From: Spirochaetales bacterium
GTDB taxonomy: Bacteria > Spirochaetota > Spirochaetia > DSM-2461
Assembly (NCBI GenBank): GCA_016936555.1
Contig: JAFGXR010000020.1
Span: 1 to 64,000, forward strand
DNA length: 64,000 nucleotides
Direction of reading: 5' to 3'
The position numbers and the translations under genes were made by a program. The notes under the pieces are model-generated. The model searched no databases. It saw only the letters and a program-made list of their open reading frames with translations, and was not told the origin of the DNA. Position 1 is the stretch's first letter. The number at the start of each line of letters is the position of its first letter. Positions 1-8,067 of this stretch are shown here, piece by piece.

Positions 1-75
1 AGTTTGTGGTTAAACCAATATGAGACTGATTGACTGACTTTTTCAAGCCCCCCTTTTTCCATTTTACAGAAAGAA

Positions 76-1230
76 TTGTACACTACCGCTCAGACTATTG
101 ATGATCTGCAGAATGCCTCCTGGAACAGTTTCAGTTCAACTATCAGTTTTGTTTTTGACGAAACCAAACTGGTCGACGGCATGCTGAATCTTATGATTCA
201 GGTCGAAGACTCGGAGGGAAATACTTCGGGAATCAAAAATCTGTTCCTGGCCTGCGATGCTCCGCGGATTACCAATCTGAGCCTAGCGAACGGAACTATC
301 TATACCAGTCAGGATGAAGTTGACTTCACCGGAACCGTGGAGGATAATGGCCGGATTTTAAGTTACAGCGTGAAACTCAATGGCATAAACCGGTACAAGG
401 AAACTTTCAGCAGTACCTGGGATTTCAGAAAATCGGCTTCTTTTGATATTCCGTTCAATGTTGCCAATATGGCAGATGGCGATTATACCCTTGTAACTGA
501 AGTGATCGATTATGTCGGGAATGTGACAACCGATGAGCGGACGTTTACCGTGAATAAGAGTTCCGCTGCAACAGGTTATGGCGTGGGGACCACCTGGAAT
601 GCTGACGGCAGCCTGATAAAAGACAGCGGTTCCATTTATCTGTGGGGATTTAACGATTCGGCAGCTTACGGGGCTGAAGCCGGGGGGAACAGCGCCTATT
701 CTCTGAGTGTTACCAATACAACAACCGGTGCTGCAGGAGACGCCGCTCAGCCATCTACTTCAGGGAATATCGATCTCAACTTTCCGGGAGACACATTAAC
801 TATCGAGTACTGGGCGAAATTTGAAAATACAGATTCGTATTCATCAGTTTATTTAAATAAAGAATCAGTGTTTTCTACTAATCTTTATGACAATTCATCA
901 AATCCATATGCATCTGGGAATATCACTTTAACAACAGCCAGTGGAACAGAGTCGAATGGAGTAGAATCGATTGTTGATTCAAACATCTTCGATGAGTGGC
1001 ACCACTATGCCTGGGTTTACAACGGTTCCCGTTTCCTGATGTATATCGATGGTATTCTGGTAGCTCAGAGTGAATCCCAGAGTCTACCCCTCAATACATC
1101 AACGGATAAATTGTATATATATGCATATACAAATAACTACATGGATGAAATCCGCATCAGTTCTAGTGCCCGGTCGGGAGACGAGCTGAAGGCTTATGTG
1201 GATTATGTAAAGGGCTTATCGGGATTGTAA
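76..1230 (+). CDS. LamG/concanavalin-like surface protein, probable 3' fragment
   Basis: About 384 residues. The first half (to about residue 160) looks like Ig/cadherin-like beta repeats ('VDFTGTVEDNG', 'GNVTTDERTFTV'). The second half is a LamG/concanavalin-A-like jelly roll with the typical 'DEWHHYAWVYNG' strand near residue 310 and 'MYIDG' after it. Such domains usually bind glycans on secreted or outer-surface proteins. There is no signal peptide and no convincing ribosome site before the TTG at 76, and every upstream frame is closed within 35 bases. I infer that this is the end of a longer gene interrupted by a stop or frameshift near position 31. A C6T5 run lies at 48-58. The alternative is a short TTG-started cytosolic protein, which is less likely for this domain content. 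Confidence 0.6.
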   Translation: MYTTAQTIDDLQNASWNSFSSTISFVFDETKLVDGMLNLMIQVEDSEGNTSGIKNLFLACDAPRITNLSLANGTIYTSQDEVDFTGTVEDNGRILSYSVKLNGINRYKETFSSTWDFRKSASFDIPFNVANMADGDYTLVTEVIDYVGNVTTDERTFTVNKSSAATGYGVGTTWNADGSLIKDSGSIYLWGFNDSAAYGAEAGGNSAYSLSVTNTTTGAAGDAAQPSTSGNIDLNFPGDTLTIEYWAKFENTDSYSSVYLNKESVFSTNLYDNSSNPYASGNITLTTASGTESNGVESIVDSNIFDEWHHYAWVYNGSRFLMYIDGILVAQSESQSLPLNTSTDKLYIYAYTNNYMDEIRISSSARSGDELKAYVDYVKGLSGL

Positions 1231-1244
1231 AAACCCTCTCTGCT

Positions 1245-1356
1245 CCCTCTCCTTCGGGAGAGGGCCGGGGTGAGGGTCGGGAAGAACGCTCTTTCAGCTA
1301 AACCGGGTTCAGAGTTTTCACTCAGTATGTTCGGGAGAAGGGACGGGGATGAGGGT
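1245..1356. repeat. GC-rich intergenic hairpin repeat, copy 1
   Basis: An 8-bp perfect stem (CCCTCTCC / GGAGAGGG, loop TTCG, 1245-1264) is followed by CCGGGGTGAGGGT and, at 1331-1355, a second related arm (CGGGAGAAGGGACGGGGATGAGGGTT). The same building blocks recur near 9370, 41391 and 54085. It lies between the convergent ends of the LamG gene and the coiled-coil gene, so it may also terminate transcription. Confidence 0.7.
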
Positions 1357-1361
1357 TCATT

Positions 1362-1733
1362 TCAAATATAATTAAAAACCGTAAACAGAACCGCCAGAGC
1401 GGTGAAACCGAGACTCATAAAAGCGAACATCATAGAAAAACGCTTGTCCATGGCGTTAAACCGGACATCCATCTGTTTCTGCATGGATTCAAATCTCTGA
1501 TCAACTGATTCAAATCGTCTATCGACCGCTTCGAAGCGCCGTTCCATAAGGGCGATCACGTCCTTGATATCGCTGCGTAGACTATAAATCTCCCTTTCAT
1601 GGGTATTGCGGCTGACAACATTCTGTGCCAGAAGGAGAATAAAGCGGTGAAAGGATTTTCTGTTTTTGACCTCAACGGCTTCTTCCAGTTCCTGTTCGAG
1701 TAATTCGGTCATTGATTCCAAAGACAGCTCCAT
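1362..1733 (-). CDS. Small coiled-coil protein with C-terminal membrane anchor
   Basis: 123 residues. A stretch from about residue 63 to 97 repeats a seven-residue unit (RRFEAVD, RRFESVD, QRFESMQ), which predicts a parallel coiled coil. It is followed by one hydrophobic segment (about 100-121) ending in 'VFNYI'. The N-terminal 40 residues are acidic and helical. I do not recognise a catalytic function. Proteins of this layout are tail-anchored helical rods and could tether or oligomerise a partner. It stands alone between a convergent gene and the pab operon. No strong ribosome site is seen, and a second ATG seven codons in is possible. Confidence 0.7.
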   Translation of the reverse strand: MELSLESMTELLEQELEEAVEVKNRKSFHRFILLLAQNVVSRNTHEREIYSLRSDIKDVIALMERRFEAVDRRFESVDQRFESMQKQMDVRFNAMDKRFSMMFAFMSLGFTALAVLFTVFNYI

Positions 1734-1841
1734 AATAGAAATTTAGATTAATCCTGCGGAAAAGACAAGATTTACTTTTATGTGTATGACGCATCAAATC
1801 GGAGTCGTGATTCAATTGTAGCTTCAATGAAATATATAAAA

Positions 1842-2660
1842 CTAAACAAGTCCTGATAAAATCTCAGAATAAGATTCTTCTGTAGTTGTCTCCCATCTCC
1901 GGACCCCATCCCTGAAGAGAATCTTCCGCACCCTCTTCACCAGCATCAGCGAGTTGCAGACCAGCACTTCATCGGCATCTTTCAGCCTTTCCGGAGAAAT
2001 GCCCCGGTCCAGAGCAACGGGCTTCAGTCCGGCTCTTTCCGCTGTTTCCAGCACCCTCTCCTGCATAATCCCCTGAAGGTAATTCTGCTGCTTTCCCGTA
2101 TAAAAAAGCTCATTTGCCTTCACAAAGAGTACATTCGTATAGGACCCTTCCAGAACATTTCCCTCCCGGTTCAGGAAAAGCACTTCATCGCTGTTTTCCT
2201 TCTTCCGGTAATGCTCTCTCCAGTGCAGGTTGAAACCGTAGTTGAGCGATTTATGCCGGTTGAGTGAAGTATCCCGGATCTCATCATGGAGGGACAGAAC
2301 GAAATCATTGATCGGGCGGGTATAAGTCGTGGCGGTCACCACCGTATCCCAGCGCCCCTGATCGGCAACCGGGGCATAGAGAATCTTGACCCGGGAACAA
2401 TGGCCTGCGAGGTTTTCGCTCTCCAGGTAGGAAAGGATTTTCTCTTCTCTTATTTCATCAAAATCAATTCTGAAAGAGAAGTCGGAAGCGGTTTTCCTCA
2501 TCCGGTCCAGATGCCTTTCGAAGAGATGCAGTTTTCCCTTTTCATAAAGAACCGTTTCAAAGAATCCCTGTCCGTAGTTGAAGAAGGGGGAGAGGGCATG
2601 GGTCTCCAGGATGGGGTTGACGAGTTCGCCTCTGTAGAGAATTTTCCTACTTGTATTCAT
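1842..2660 (-). CDS. pabC: 4-amino-4-deoxychorismate lyase (class IV aminotransferase)
   Basis: 272 residues, the normal length for the family. It should split aminodeoxychorismate into p-aminobenzoate and pyruvate using PLP, the last pab step before folate. Fold-type IV marks are visible: 'FFETVLY' near residue 33, the probable PLP lysine in 'HKSLNYG' (K137), and the 'EGSYTNVLF' loop at about 171. D-amino-acid and branched-chain aminotransferases share the fold. The lyase call rests mainly on the adjacent pabB and pabA genes, transcribed in the order pabA-pabB-pabC. The gap to pabB is about 70 bp. Confidence 0.85.
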   Translation of the reverse strand: MNTSRKILYRGELVNPILETHALSPFFNYGQGFFETVLYEKGKLHLFERHLDRMRKTASDFSFRIDFDEIREEKILSYLESENLAGHCSRVKILYAPVADQGRWDTVVTATTYTRPINDFVLSLHDEIRDTSLNRHKSLNYGFNLHWREHYRKKENSDEVLFLNREGNVLEGSYTNVLFVKANELFYTGKQQNYLQGIMQERVLETAERAGLKPVALDRGISPERLKDADEVLVCNSLMLVKRVRKILFRDGVRRWETTTEESYSEILSGLV

Positions 2661-2732
2661 AGGCCCTCCATCTCTCTTCCATCGTAATGGAATAATTGTA
2701 AATATCTATTTCGTAATTCCAACAGAATGGAA

Positions 2733-4082
2733 TTATTCATTCATTTTCAAAGCCTGTCGGATATTCCTGCCCTTATGAACCGTCTCCTCAAATTCATCCT
2801 CCGGTTCGGAGAGCAGGGTTATGCCGCCCCCTACATTGTAAATCACTTCCGAACCTCTTCGGAAGAGCGATCGGATCATGATATTGAAAACCGAATCGCC
2901 CCTGAATCCGATACGTCCGAAACTTCCCGTATAGATCCCCCGCGGCACAGGTTCCAGTTCGTCGATGATCTGGCAGGCTCTGATCTTCGGGCAGCCCGTT
3001 ATGGAGCCGCCGGGAAAGGTTTTTTTCAGAATCTCCCCGATTCCGGTTCCGGGATTCAATTCCCCTATGACATCGGCATAGAGATGATAGACGTTTTCAA
3101 GCGTCATAAGAACGGGAAACTGAGGCACTTTAACGGTTCCGGGACGGCAGACTCTCGATAAATCGTTTCTTAGGAGATCGACGATCATAGCCAGTTCGGC
3201 CCTGTTCTTTTCCGAACGGAGCAGTTCTTTCCTGTTGCTCTCATCTTCAGCCGGGTTGCTCCCTCTGGCGATTGTCCCTTTGATGGGGGAGGCTGTAATC
3301 ATCCCTTTTTCCGTCCGGAAAAACAGTTCGGGGCTGGTGCTGATAACTTGGCCTCCGGGAATCGAGGCGAAGACACCGTAGGTGATTCTGTTCGAGCCGT
3401 AGAGTTTCATGGCCAGCTCCAGAGGCTCCTGTTCTGTTTCGCCGTAAATGGCCCGGGTTATGTTGGCCTGGTAAATATCTCCCTGTCTGATGTAATCCAC
3501 GGTTTTTCCGACGGCATTCTCAAAGCTTTTTCTGTCGAGTGACGTACCCTTATACCGGGTTCCCCTTCCAGACCCATTTTCAGTTTTGTCCTTTTGAAGT
3601 ATTTCATAGCTCAATGATTCGGCAAGATCTTCCGCCGGCAGCGATTCATAGGCGAAGGGGAATTCCAGGGTGAAAAGCTCACCTTTGCTCCTGTTCCGGT
3701 CGGTGAGAATATAGTGTTCGAAAAGAGCGAAGTAGAAATCGGGATAGATTCCCTGAATCCTTTTTTTAAAAAGCCCCGGTTCTTCAAATCTGTCTTTGTA
3801 ATCGTAGGATATGTATCCGAGAAGGGCTGTCTCTCCGGGCAGGTCGGAACAGGATTCGACAAGCCGGTCCAGCTCCTTTACAGGATCAGAAATTCTTCTT
3901 CGCTCCTTCCCCTCTACCAGCTCCATCTCCGTGAGAATGATGACGGGATTGATTCCCGTGTACTCTCTGTCGTCGCCGCAACCGGAGGAGAAAAGAGATA
4001 TCCCTCTTCCCTTATCAGCTGCGGCGAAAATAGACTCAACGGCTGGACTTTTTATCTCTCTTTTATTCCACTTAATCATCAA
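2733..4082 (-). CDS. pabB: Aminodeoxychorismate synthase component I
   Basis: 449 residues of the chorismate-binding family. It aminates chorismate with ammonia supplied by the glutaminase PabA. 'PIKGTIARG' (266-274) carries the lysine that marks PabB, where anthranilate synthase TrpE has alanine. The 'PGGSITGCPK' motif near 355 and 'VGGGIT' near the C terminus complete the active site. Its start overlaps the end of pabA by 11 bases, as expected for translational coupling of two subunits. No trp genes are near, which supports PabB over TrpE. Confidence 0.9.
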   Translation of the reverse strand: MMIKWNKREIKSPAVESIFAAADKGRGISLFSSGCGDDREYTGINPVIILTEMELVEGKERRRISDPVKELDRLVESCSDLPGETALLGYISYDYKDRFEEPGLFKKRIQGIYPDFYFALFEHYILTDRNRSKGELFTLEFPFAYESLPAEDLAESLSYEILQKDKTENGSGRGTRYKGTSLDRKSFENAVGKTVDYIRQGDIYQANITRAIYGETEQEPLELAMKLYGSNRITYGVFASIPGGQVISTSPELFFRTEKGMITASPIKGTIARGSNPAEDESNRKELLRSEKNRAELAMIVDLLRNDLSRVCRPGTVKVPQFPVLMTLENVYHLYADVIGELNPGTGIGEILKKTFPGGSITGCPKIRACQIIDELEPVPRGIYTGSFGRIGFRGDSVFNIMIRSLFRRGSEVIYNVGGGITLLSEPEDEFEETVHKGRNIRQALKMNE

Positions 4083-4674
4083 TATAATCCATGAAGAAAT
4101 TCTCCATCATCGATTCGGCTTTTTCCGTCAGAAAACTCTCGGGATGAAACTGTACGGCGGAGAAGGGGAGCTTTTTATGTTTTAATGCCATGATCATGCC
4201 GCTATCGCTCTGGAGGGCTGTCACGGTTAGAGCCGTCCTGTCCTCCACTTCCTGGACTGTTGCATCAATGGCCAGTGAATTGTAGCGCATGGCTTTGAGC
4301 GTCGATCCCAGCCCTTTGAAAATACCGGTATCTTCCACAGTCAATTCCACAGTCCTCCCGTGTCTGGCATCATCGGCAGGAGACACGGCGAGGCCGTAAT
4401 ACCAGGCGAGAAACTGCATACCCAGGCAGACGCCCAGAACGGGCATTTTTTCCGGGAGAACAATCTTTTCAAAAAACTCTTTGAGAATCCCCGTATCGGC
4501 GGGACTTTTCGGACCGGGAGAGATGACAAGTCCGTCCCATTTTTCATCGAAGACAGATCTGTCGGTGTTTCTATGAACGGGAAAGCTGTATTCCGGTCTC
4601 ACTTTCATCAGCAGATGCCTCAGGTTGTCGGTGAACGAGTCGTAATTATCCATGATTAAAATCGATTTTGACAT
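4072..4674 (-). CDS. pabA: Aminodeoxychorismate synthase glutamine amidotransferase
   Basis: 200 residues from the ATG at 4674, where the family's usual opening 'ILIMDNYDSFTDNL' begins. An upstream TTG (4731) would add 19 residues without homology to the family. It is a class I glutaminase: the nucleophile is Cys83 in 'GVCLGMQ' and the partner His is in 'VQFHPES' near 175. It feeds ammonia to PabB and heads the pabABC operon. The ribosome site before 4674 is weak, so the start is not certain. Confidence 0.88.
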   Translation of the reverse strand: MSKSILIMDNYDSFTDNLRHLLMKVRPEYSFPVHRNTDRSVFDEKWDGLVISPGPKSPADTGILKEFFEKIVLPEKMPVLGVCLGMQFLAWYYGLAVSPADDARHGRTVELTVEDTGIFKGLGSTLKAMRYNSLAIDATVQEVEDRTALTVTALQSDSGMIMALKHKKLPFSAVQFHPESFLTEKAESMMENFFMDYIDD

Positions 4675-4880
4675 AGGGGAAATATAACAGATGGCGGGAC
4701 ATTTGGAAAAGATTAAATAAAGTTCTTCCAACCCTTGTAAAAGGCCTTTCCGTCACTTAAAATCAAATTGTCTGATAATCTTAACAAAAAACATTTCACA
4801 GCGGGAAGAGATCATGATAGAATGGCTTAAAGCTCGATGGAACTGTCAGTTTATGAGCAAAATATCCAGGAGACGATAGA

Positions 4881-6053
4881 ATGAAATTCGATTATATCTG
4901 TAGCGAATGTGGTCGGGTCTACGATATAAAAGCGGATCTGATGGTCTGCCCTGTCTGCGCGGAGAAACAGGAGGCTGATCAGCCGCTTGCCGGAGTTCTC
5001 GAGGTCAGGCTGACAGGAGAAGCCGACAGTTCATTTGACTTATTCGAGCTGCTGCCTGTGGAGAAGGAATATTTCCCTCCTTCCCCTGTGGGCAACACCC
5101 CCCTCTGGGAACCGGATAACCTGCGAAAACGAACCGGGTTCCCCCATCTCTATATAAAAGACGACGGAGCCAATCCCACAAGTTCCTTCAAGGACAGGGC
5201 GTCCTGGCTGGTTTCGGCTTTTGCAAAAAAGAACGGAATAGATAATATCGTTCTGGCTTCGACGGGAAACGCCGGGTCATCGATGGCCGGTATCGGCGCG
5301 GCAGCGGGACAGAAGATTACCATCTTTCTACCCGAAACAGCCCCGCCTGCCAAGATTATCCAGGCTCTCCAGTATGGTGCGGAAGTTCATAAGGTTGCGG
5401 GCAACTACGATCTCGCCTATGAATTTTCCATGGAGTATTCGAAGAAAGCCGGAGGGATGAACCGCAATACAGCTTACAATCCCATGACCATAGAGGGGAA
5501 GAAAACCGTATCCCTCGAGTTGTTCAAGCAGTTAGGGAAAGCCCCTGATTACCTTTTCGTGTCAGTCGGGGACGGATGTATCATCGGCGGGATATACAAA
5601 GGTTTCGAAGACCTCAGAAAATTGGGGATCATTGATAAAATCCCCGTGATTTTCGGCGTTCAGGCAGAAGGAAGCGATGCGCTCTACCGGGCTGAAAAAG
5701 AGGGCAAATTCACAAATATTCCCACGGCAACCGTTGCCGATTCGATTTGTGTTGATGTTCCGAGAAACGGCGTCTACGCTTTAAATAAAGTGAAGAATAA
5801 CGGGGGCCGTTTTATCCGGGTGAGCGATCAGCAGATCATAGATGCCCAGGCGGATCTTTCCGCGTCGGCGGGATTGTTCACCGAACCGGCGGGTGCGACG
5901 GCCTGGGCCGGATTCCTGAAGATTGCGGAAGATCTGGAAAAAGGTGCCTCTGTCGTCATTCTGGCGACTGGCAACGGTTTGAAAGACACGGCGACGGCCT
6001 TGAAGGGCATCAGCATGCCTGAAAGTTCGATCAGTTCAATAGATGAGATCTAG
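4881..6053 (+). CDS. thrC: Threonine synthase (PLP-dependent)
   Basis: 390 residues with an AGGAG site 8 bases before the ATG. It should convert O-phosphohomoserine to threonine. Two CxxC pairs (residues 7-10 and 23-26) form a short zinc-ribbon-like N terminus. The PLP lysine is K104 in 'SSFKDRAS', and a glycine-rich phosphate loop 'STGNAGSS' follows. Cysteate synthase, a known threonine synthase relative, has the same features and cannot be excluded from sequence alone. A hairpin lies between this gene and the next PLP enzyme, 69 bases downstream and probably co-transcribed. Confidence 0.8.
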   Translation: MKFDYICSECGRVYDIKADLMVCPVCAEKQEADQPLAGVLEVRLTGEADSSFDLFELLPVEKEYFPPSPVGNTPLWEPDNLRKRTGFPHLYIKDDGANPTSSFKDRASWLVSAFAKKNGIDNIVLASTGNAGSSMAGIGAAAGQKITIFLPETAPPAKIIQALQYGAEVHKVAGNYDLAYEFSMEYSKKAGGMNRNTAYNPMTIEGKKTVSLELFKQLGKAPDYLFVSVGDGCIIGGIYKGFEDLRKLGIIDKIPVIFGVQAEGSDALYRAEKEGKFTNIPTATVADSICVDVPRNGVYALNKVKNNGGRFIRVSDQQIIDAQADLSASAGLFTEPAGATAWAGFLKIAEDLEKGASVVILATGNGLKDTATALKGISMPESSISSIDEI

Positions 6054-6057
6054 ATAA

Positions 6058-6087
6058 AACGGGGGATGCGTAGCATCAGGACCCGTT
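6058..6087 (+). other. Stem-loop between thrC and the following PLP-enzyme gene
   Basis: A two-part stem: AACGGG (6058-6063) pairs with CCCGTT (6082-6087), enclosing GATGC-GTA-GCATC (6065-6077). No U-run follows, so it is not a standard terminator. It could be an mRNA processing or stability element separating expression of the two enzymes. Confidence 0.5.
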
Positions 6088-6122
6088 CTTATTCGAAAAT
6101 ATAGATAAGGAGAAAAGAAAAA

Positions 6123-7586
6123 ATGATAGATTTGACAATTGATCAGAAAACACTGGATTCCAATATTAAGTACTTCCGTGAGCAGGGAATCGTCCTCCCC
6201 ACCTATGAGATGATGAAGAATCCGGAAAAAGTACCGCAGAAAATCAAAGACAAACTGAAAAATATCGGCCTCTGGGATGTGAACCACGCCAACCTTTTCA
6301 GAATTACCTGGAAAAACGAACCGAAGAAAAGCGGCGGGCTCTACGGCGGCGTCAACCACTATGTTCTTCCCCCTGAACTAACAGGTATAAAAGCCAATAT
6401 TATTGTTATTTCCGGAAAGTATATGCCTACGGGAGCGCATAAGGTCGGGGCAACCTACGGCTGTCTGTCTCCCCAGTTGATTACAGGTCAGTTCGATCCC
6501 ACAAAAACAAAAGCTGTCTGGCCTTCCACCGGTAACTATTGTCGCGGAGGGGCTTACATCTCCGCTCTCATGTCCTGTGATTCCATTGCCATTCTTCCCG
6601 AGGAGATGTCCGAAGAGAGATTCAACTGGCTGAAAAAAGTCGCCGGAGAAGTTATTGCCACTCCCGGATGCGAGTCCAATGTAAAAGAAATCTTCGACAA
6701 GTGTCATGAATTGAGGAATTCGGGCGAAGACCTGAAAATCTTCAACCAGTTCGATGAGCTGGGCAACCCGCTCTGGCACTACAATGTCACAGGAGCCGCC
6801 GTTGAAGAGCTGCTTCAGAAATACGTGACCGGCAGCAAGAGATTCGCCGGATACATCAGTTCTTCTGGGTCCGGCGGAACCATGGCGGCGGGATATTACC
6901 TGAAGAGAAAGTATCCCCATTCAAAAATCGCCGCGGCCGAAGCTCTCCAGTGCCCCACGCTGCTGAATAACGGTTTCGGCGGCCACAGAATAGAAGGTAT
7001 CGGCGATAAGCATGTCCCCTGGGTTCACGACTGTAAGGATACGGACTTCGTTATCGCCGTAGACGATGAGAAAGCCATGAGGCTGATCCGCCTTTTCAAC
7101 GAGCCTGTTGGAAGAAAAGCTCTGAAAGATCAGGGGGTTAATCCCGAGCTTGTAGAAGTCCTTGACTTCCTGGGCATTTCAGGCGTGGCCAACGTTCTGG
7201 CCGCCATTAAGTTTGCAAAATATAACGAGCTGACAAATGATGACTATGTTGTGACCATCGCGACCGACTCCATGGAGCTCTACGGTTCCAGAATCAAGGA
7301 GCTGGAAGCGGAAAGAGGCGTATACTCCGAGGGCGATGCCCAGAGAGACATAGAACTTCTTCACGGCATGACTTACGACAATATGAAAGAGCTCAATTAT
7401 TACGACAGAAAGACCATCCACAATCTGAAATACTACACATGGATCGAACAGCAGGGATCGGAACTGGCGGAACTGAACGCTCAGTGGTATGATCACGACA
7501 ATTACTGGTACAAGACTTTTGAACAGGTCGATCAGATCGATGAACTTATCATGGACTTCAATGATAAAGTCGGTTTATTGAAATAG
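6123..7586 (+). CDS. Fold-type II PLP enzyme of unknown substrate
   Basis: 487 residues with a good AAGGAG site upstream. The sequence belongs to the tryptophan synthase beta / cysteine synthase superfamily. The probable PLP lysine is K107 in 'PTGAHKVGATYG', similar to TrpB 'TGAHK'. A substrate loop 'STGNYCRGG' follows near 135-145 and a phosphate-binding 'SSGSGGTMAAG' near 240-250. It is longer than cysteine synthase (about 310) or TrpB (about 400), with an extra C-terminal stretch of about 100 residues rich in Tyr and Trp. I cannot assign a substrate. Its neighbour thrC suggests amino-acid metabolism, possibly use of threonine or a homoserine derivative. Confidence 0.75.
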   Translation: MIDLTIDQKTLDSNIKYFREQGIVLPTYEMMKNPEKVPQKIKDKLKNIGLWDVNHANLFRITWKNEPKKSGGLYGGVNHYVLPPELTGIKANIIVISGKYMPTGAHKVGATYGCLSPQLITGQFDPTKTKAVWPSTGNYCRGGAYISALMSCDSIAILPEEMSEERFNWLKKVAGEVIATPGCESNVKEIFDKCHELRNSGEDLKIFNQFDELGNPLWHYNVTGAAVEELLQKYVTGSKRFAGYISSSGSGGTMAAGYYLKRKYPHSKIAAAEALQCPTLLNNGFGGHRIEGIGDKHVPWVHDCKDTDFVIAVDDEKAMRLIRLFNEPVGRKALKDQGVNPELVEVLDFLGISGVANVLAAIKFAKYNELTNDDYVVTIATDSMELYGSRIKELEAERGVYSEGDAQRDIELLHGMTYDNMKELNYYDRKTIHNLKYYTWIEQQGSELAELNAQWYDHDNYWYKTFEQVDQIDELIMDFNDKVGLLK

Positions 7587-7608
7587 ATTTATATTCCTCT
7601 TCTTTCCG

Positions 7609-7633
7609 CCCCGGTTTCCGCCGGGGTTTTTTT
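7609..7633 (+). terminator. Rho-independent terminator after the PLP-enzyme gene
   Basis: Stem CCCCGG / CCGGGG with loop TTTCCG, followed directly by seven T residues, 23 bases after the stop codon. Confidence 0.85.
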
Positions 7634-7647
7634 ATTTACATCGCGGT

Positions 7648-7676
7648 CTGATTACAGCTAAACTACTTAGTATAAT
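7648..7676 (+). promoter_or_regulatory. Candidate sigma-70 promoter before the pseudogene and fabF
   Basis: A perfect TATAAT (7671-7676) lies 17 bases after a weak -35-like CTGATT (7648-7653), just downstream of a terminator. The next intact gene is fabF. Confidence 0.4.
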
Positions 7677-7706
7677 CTGCCAGACAAGACAAATGAGGTA
7701 TTTTTC

Positions 7707-8017
7707 ATGCTATTCAATGCTCCATTATGCGAAGAGAGAGCCAGCCGGCTGATGGCTTTGCCGGGATTTACAACGATCACGAAGAAAATATCCAGGCAGG
7801 AACAGATAAAGGACTGATACCACTCTATGCCGCTGAAAGCAGCCCTGATGAATGGGACCATTTTGAATGGTCTTTTCTGATGGAGGCGGAGAATTCGGGT
7901 GACCGGGAGAGAATCGGGCGCATCCGCGAATGGAACCGCTATTACCGGAAATTCGGCAGAACGACTATGGGCTTCGGATTTTATCTGTTCAGAAAACCAT
8001 TTGCAGAAAAGCTGTGA
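7707..8017 (+). pseudogene. Remnant of a SAM-dependent methyltransferase with large internal deletion
   Basis: An ATG at 7707 with a GAGGT site opens a 36-codon frame starting 'MLFNAPLCEERASRLM', the usual opening of a family of about 250-residue SAM methyltransferases. That frame stops at 7817. A second frame, shifted relative to the first, carries from about 7764 to 8017 the end of the same family: 'YNDHEENIQAG', 'DEWDHFEW' and the terminal 'GRTTMGFGFYLFR'. The SAM-binding middle (about 130-150 residues) is missing. I infer an internal deletion plus frame change near 7755-7775. The start signals and promoter look intact, so the locus may still be transcribed into fabF. Confidence 0.65.
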
Positions 8018-8067
8018 CTGAAGTAAGGTATAAATACTGAAAAACATCTCATTTTGAGGAGATCTAA

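Noticed and set aside
7667-8047. 126-codon minus-strand frame.
   Set aside because: It is antisense to the methyltransferase remnant; the plus strand shows recognisable family ends and start signals.
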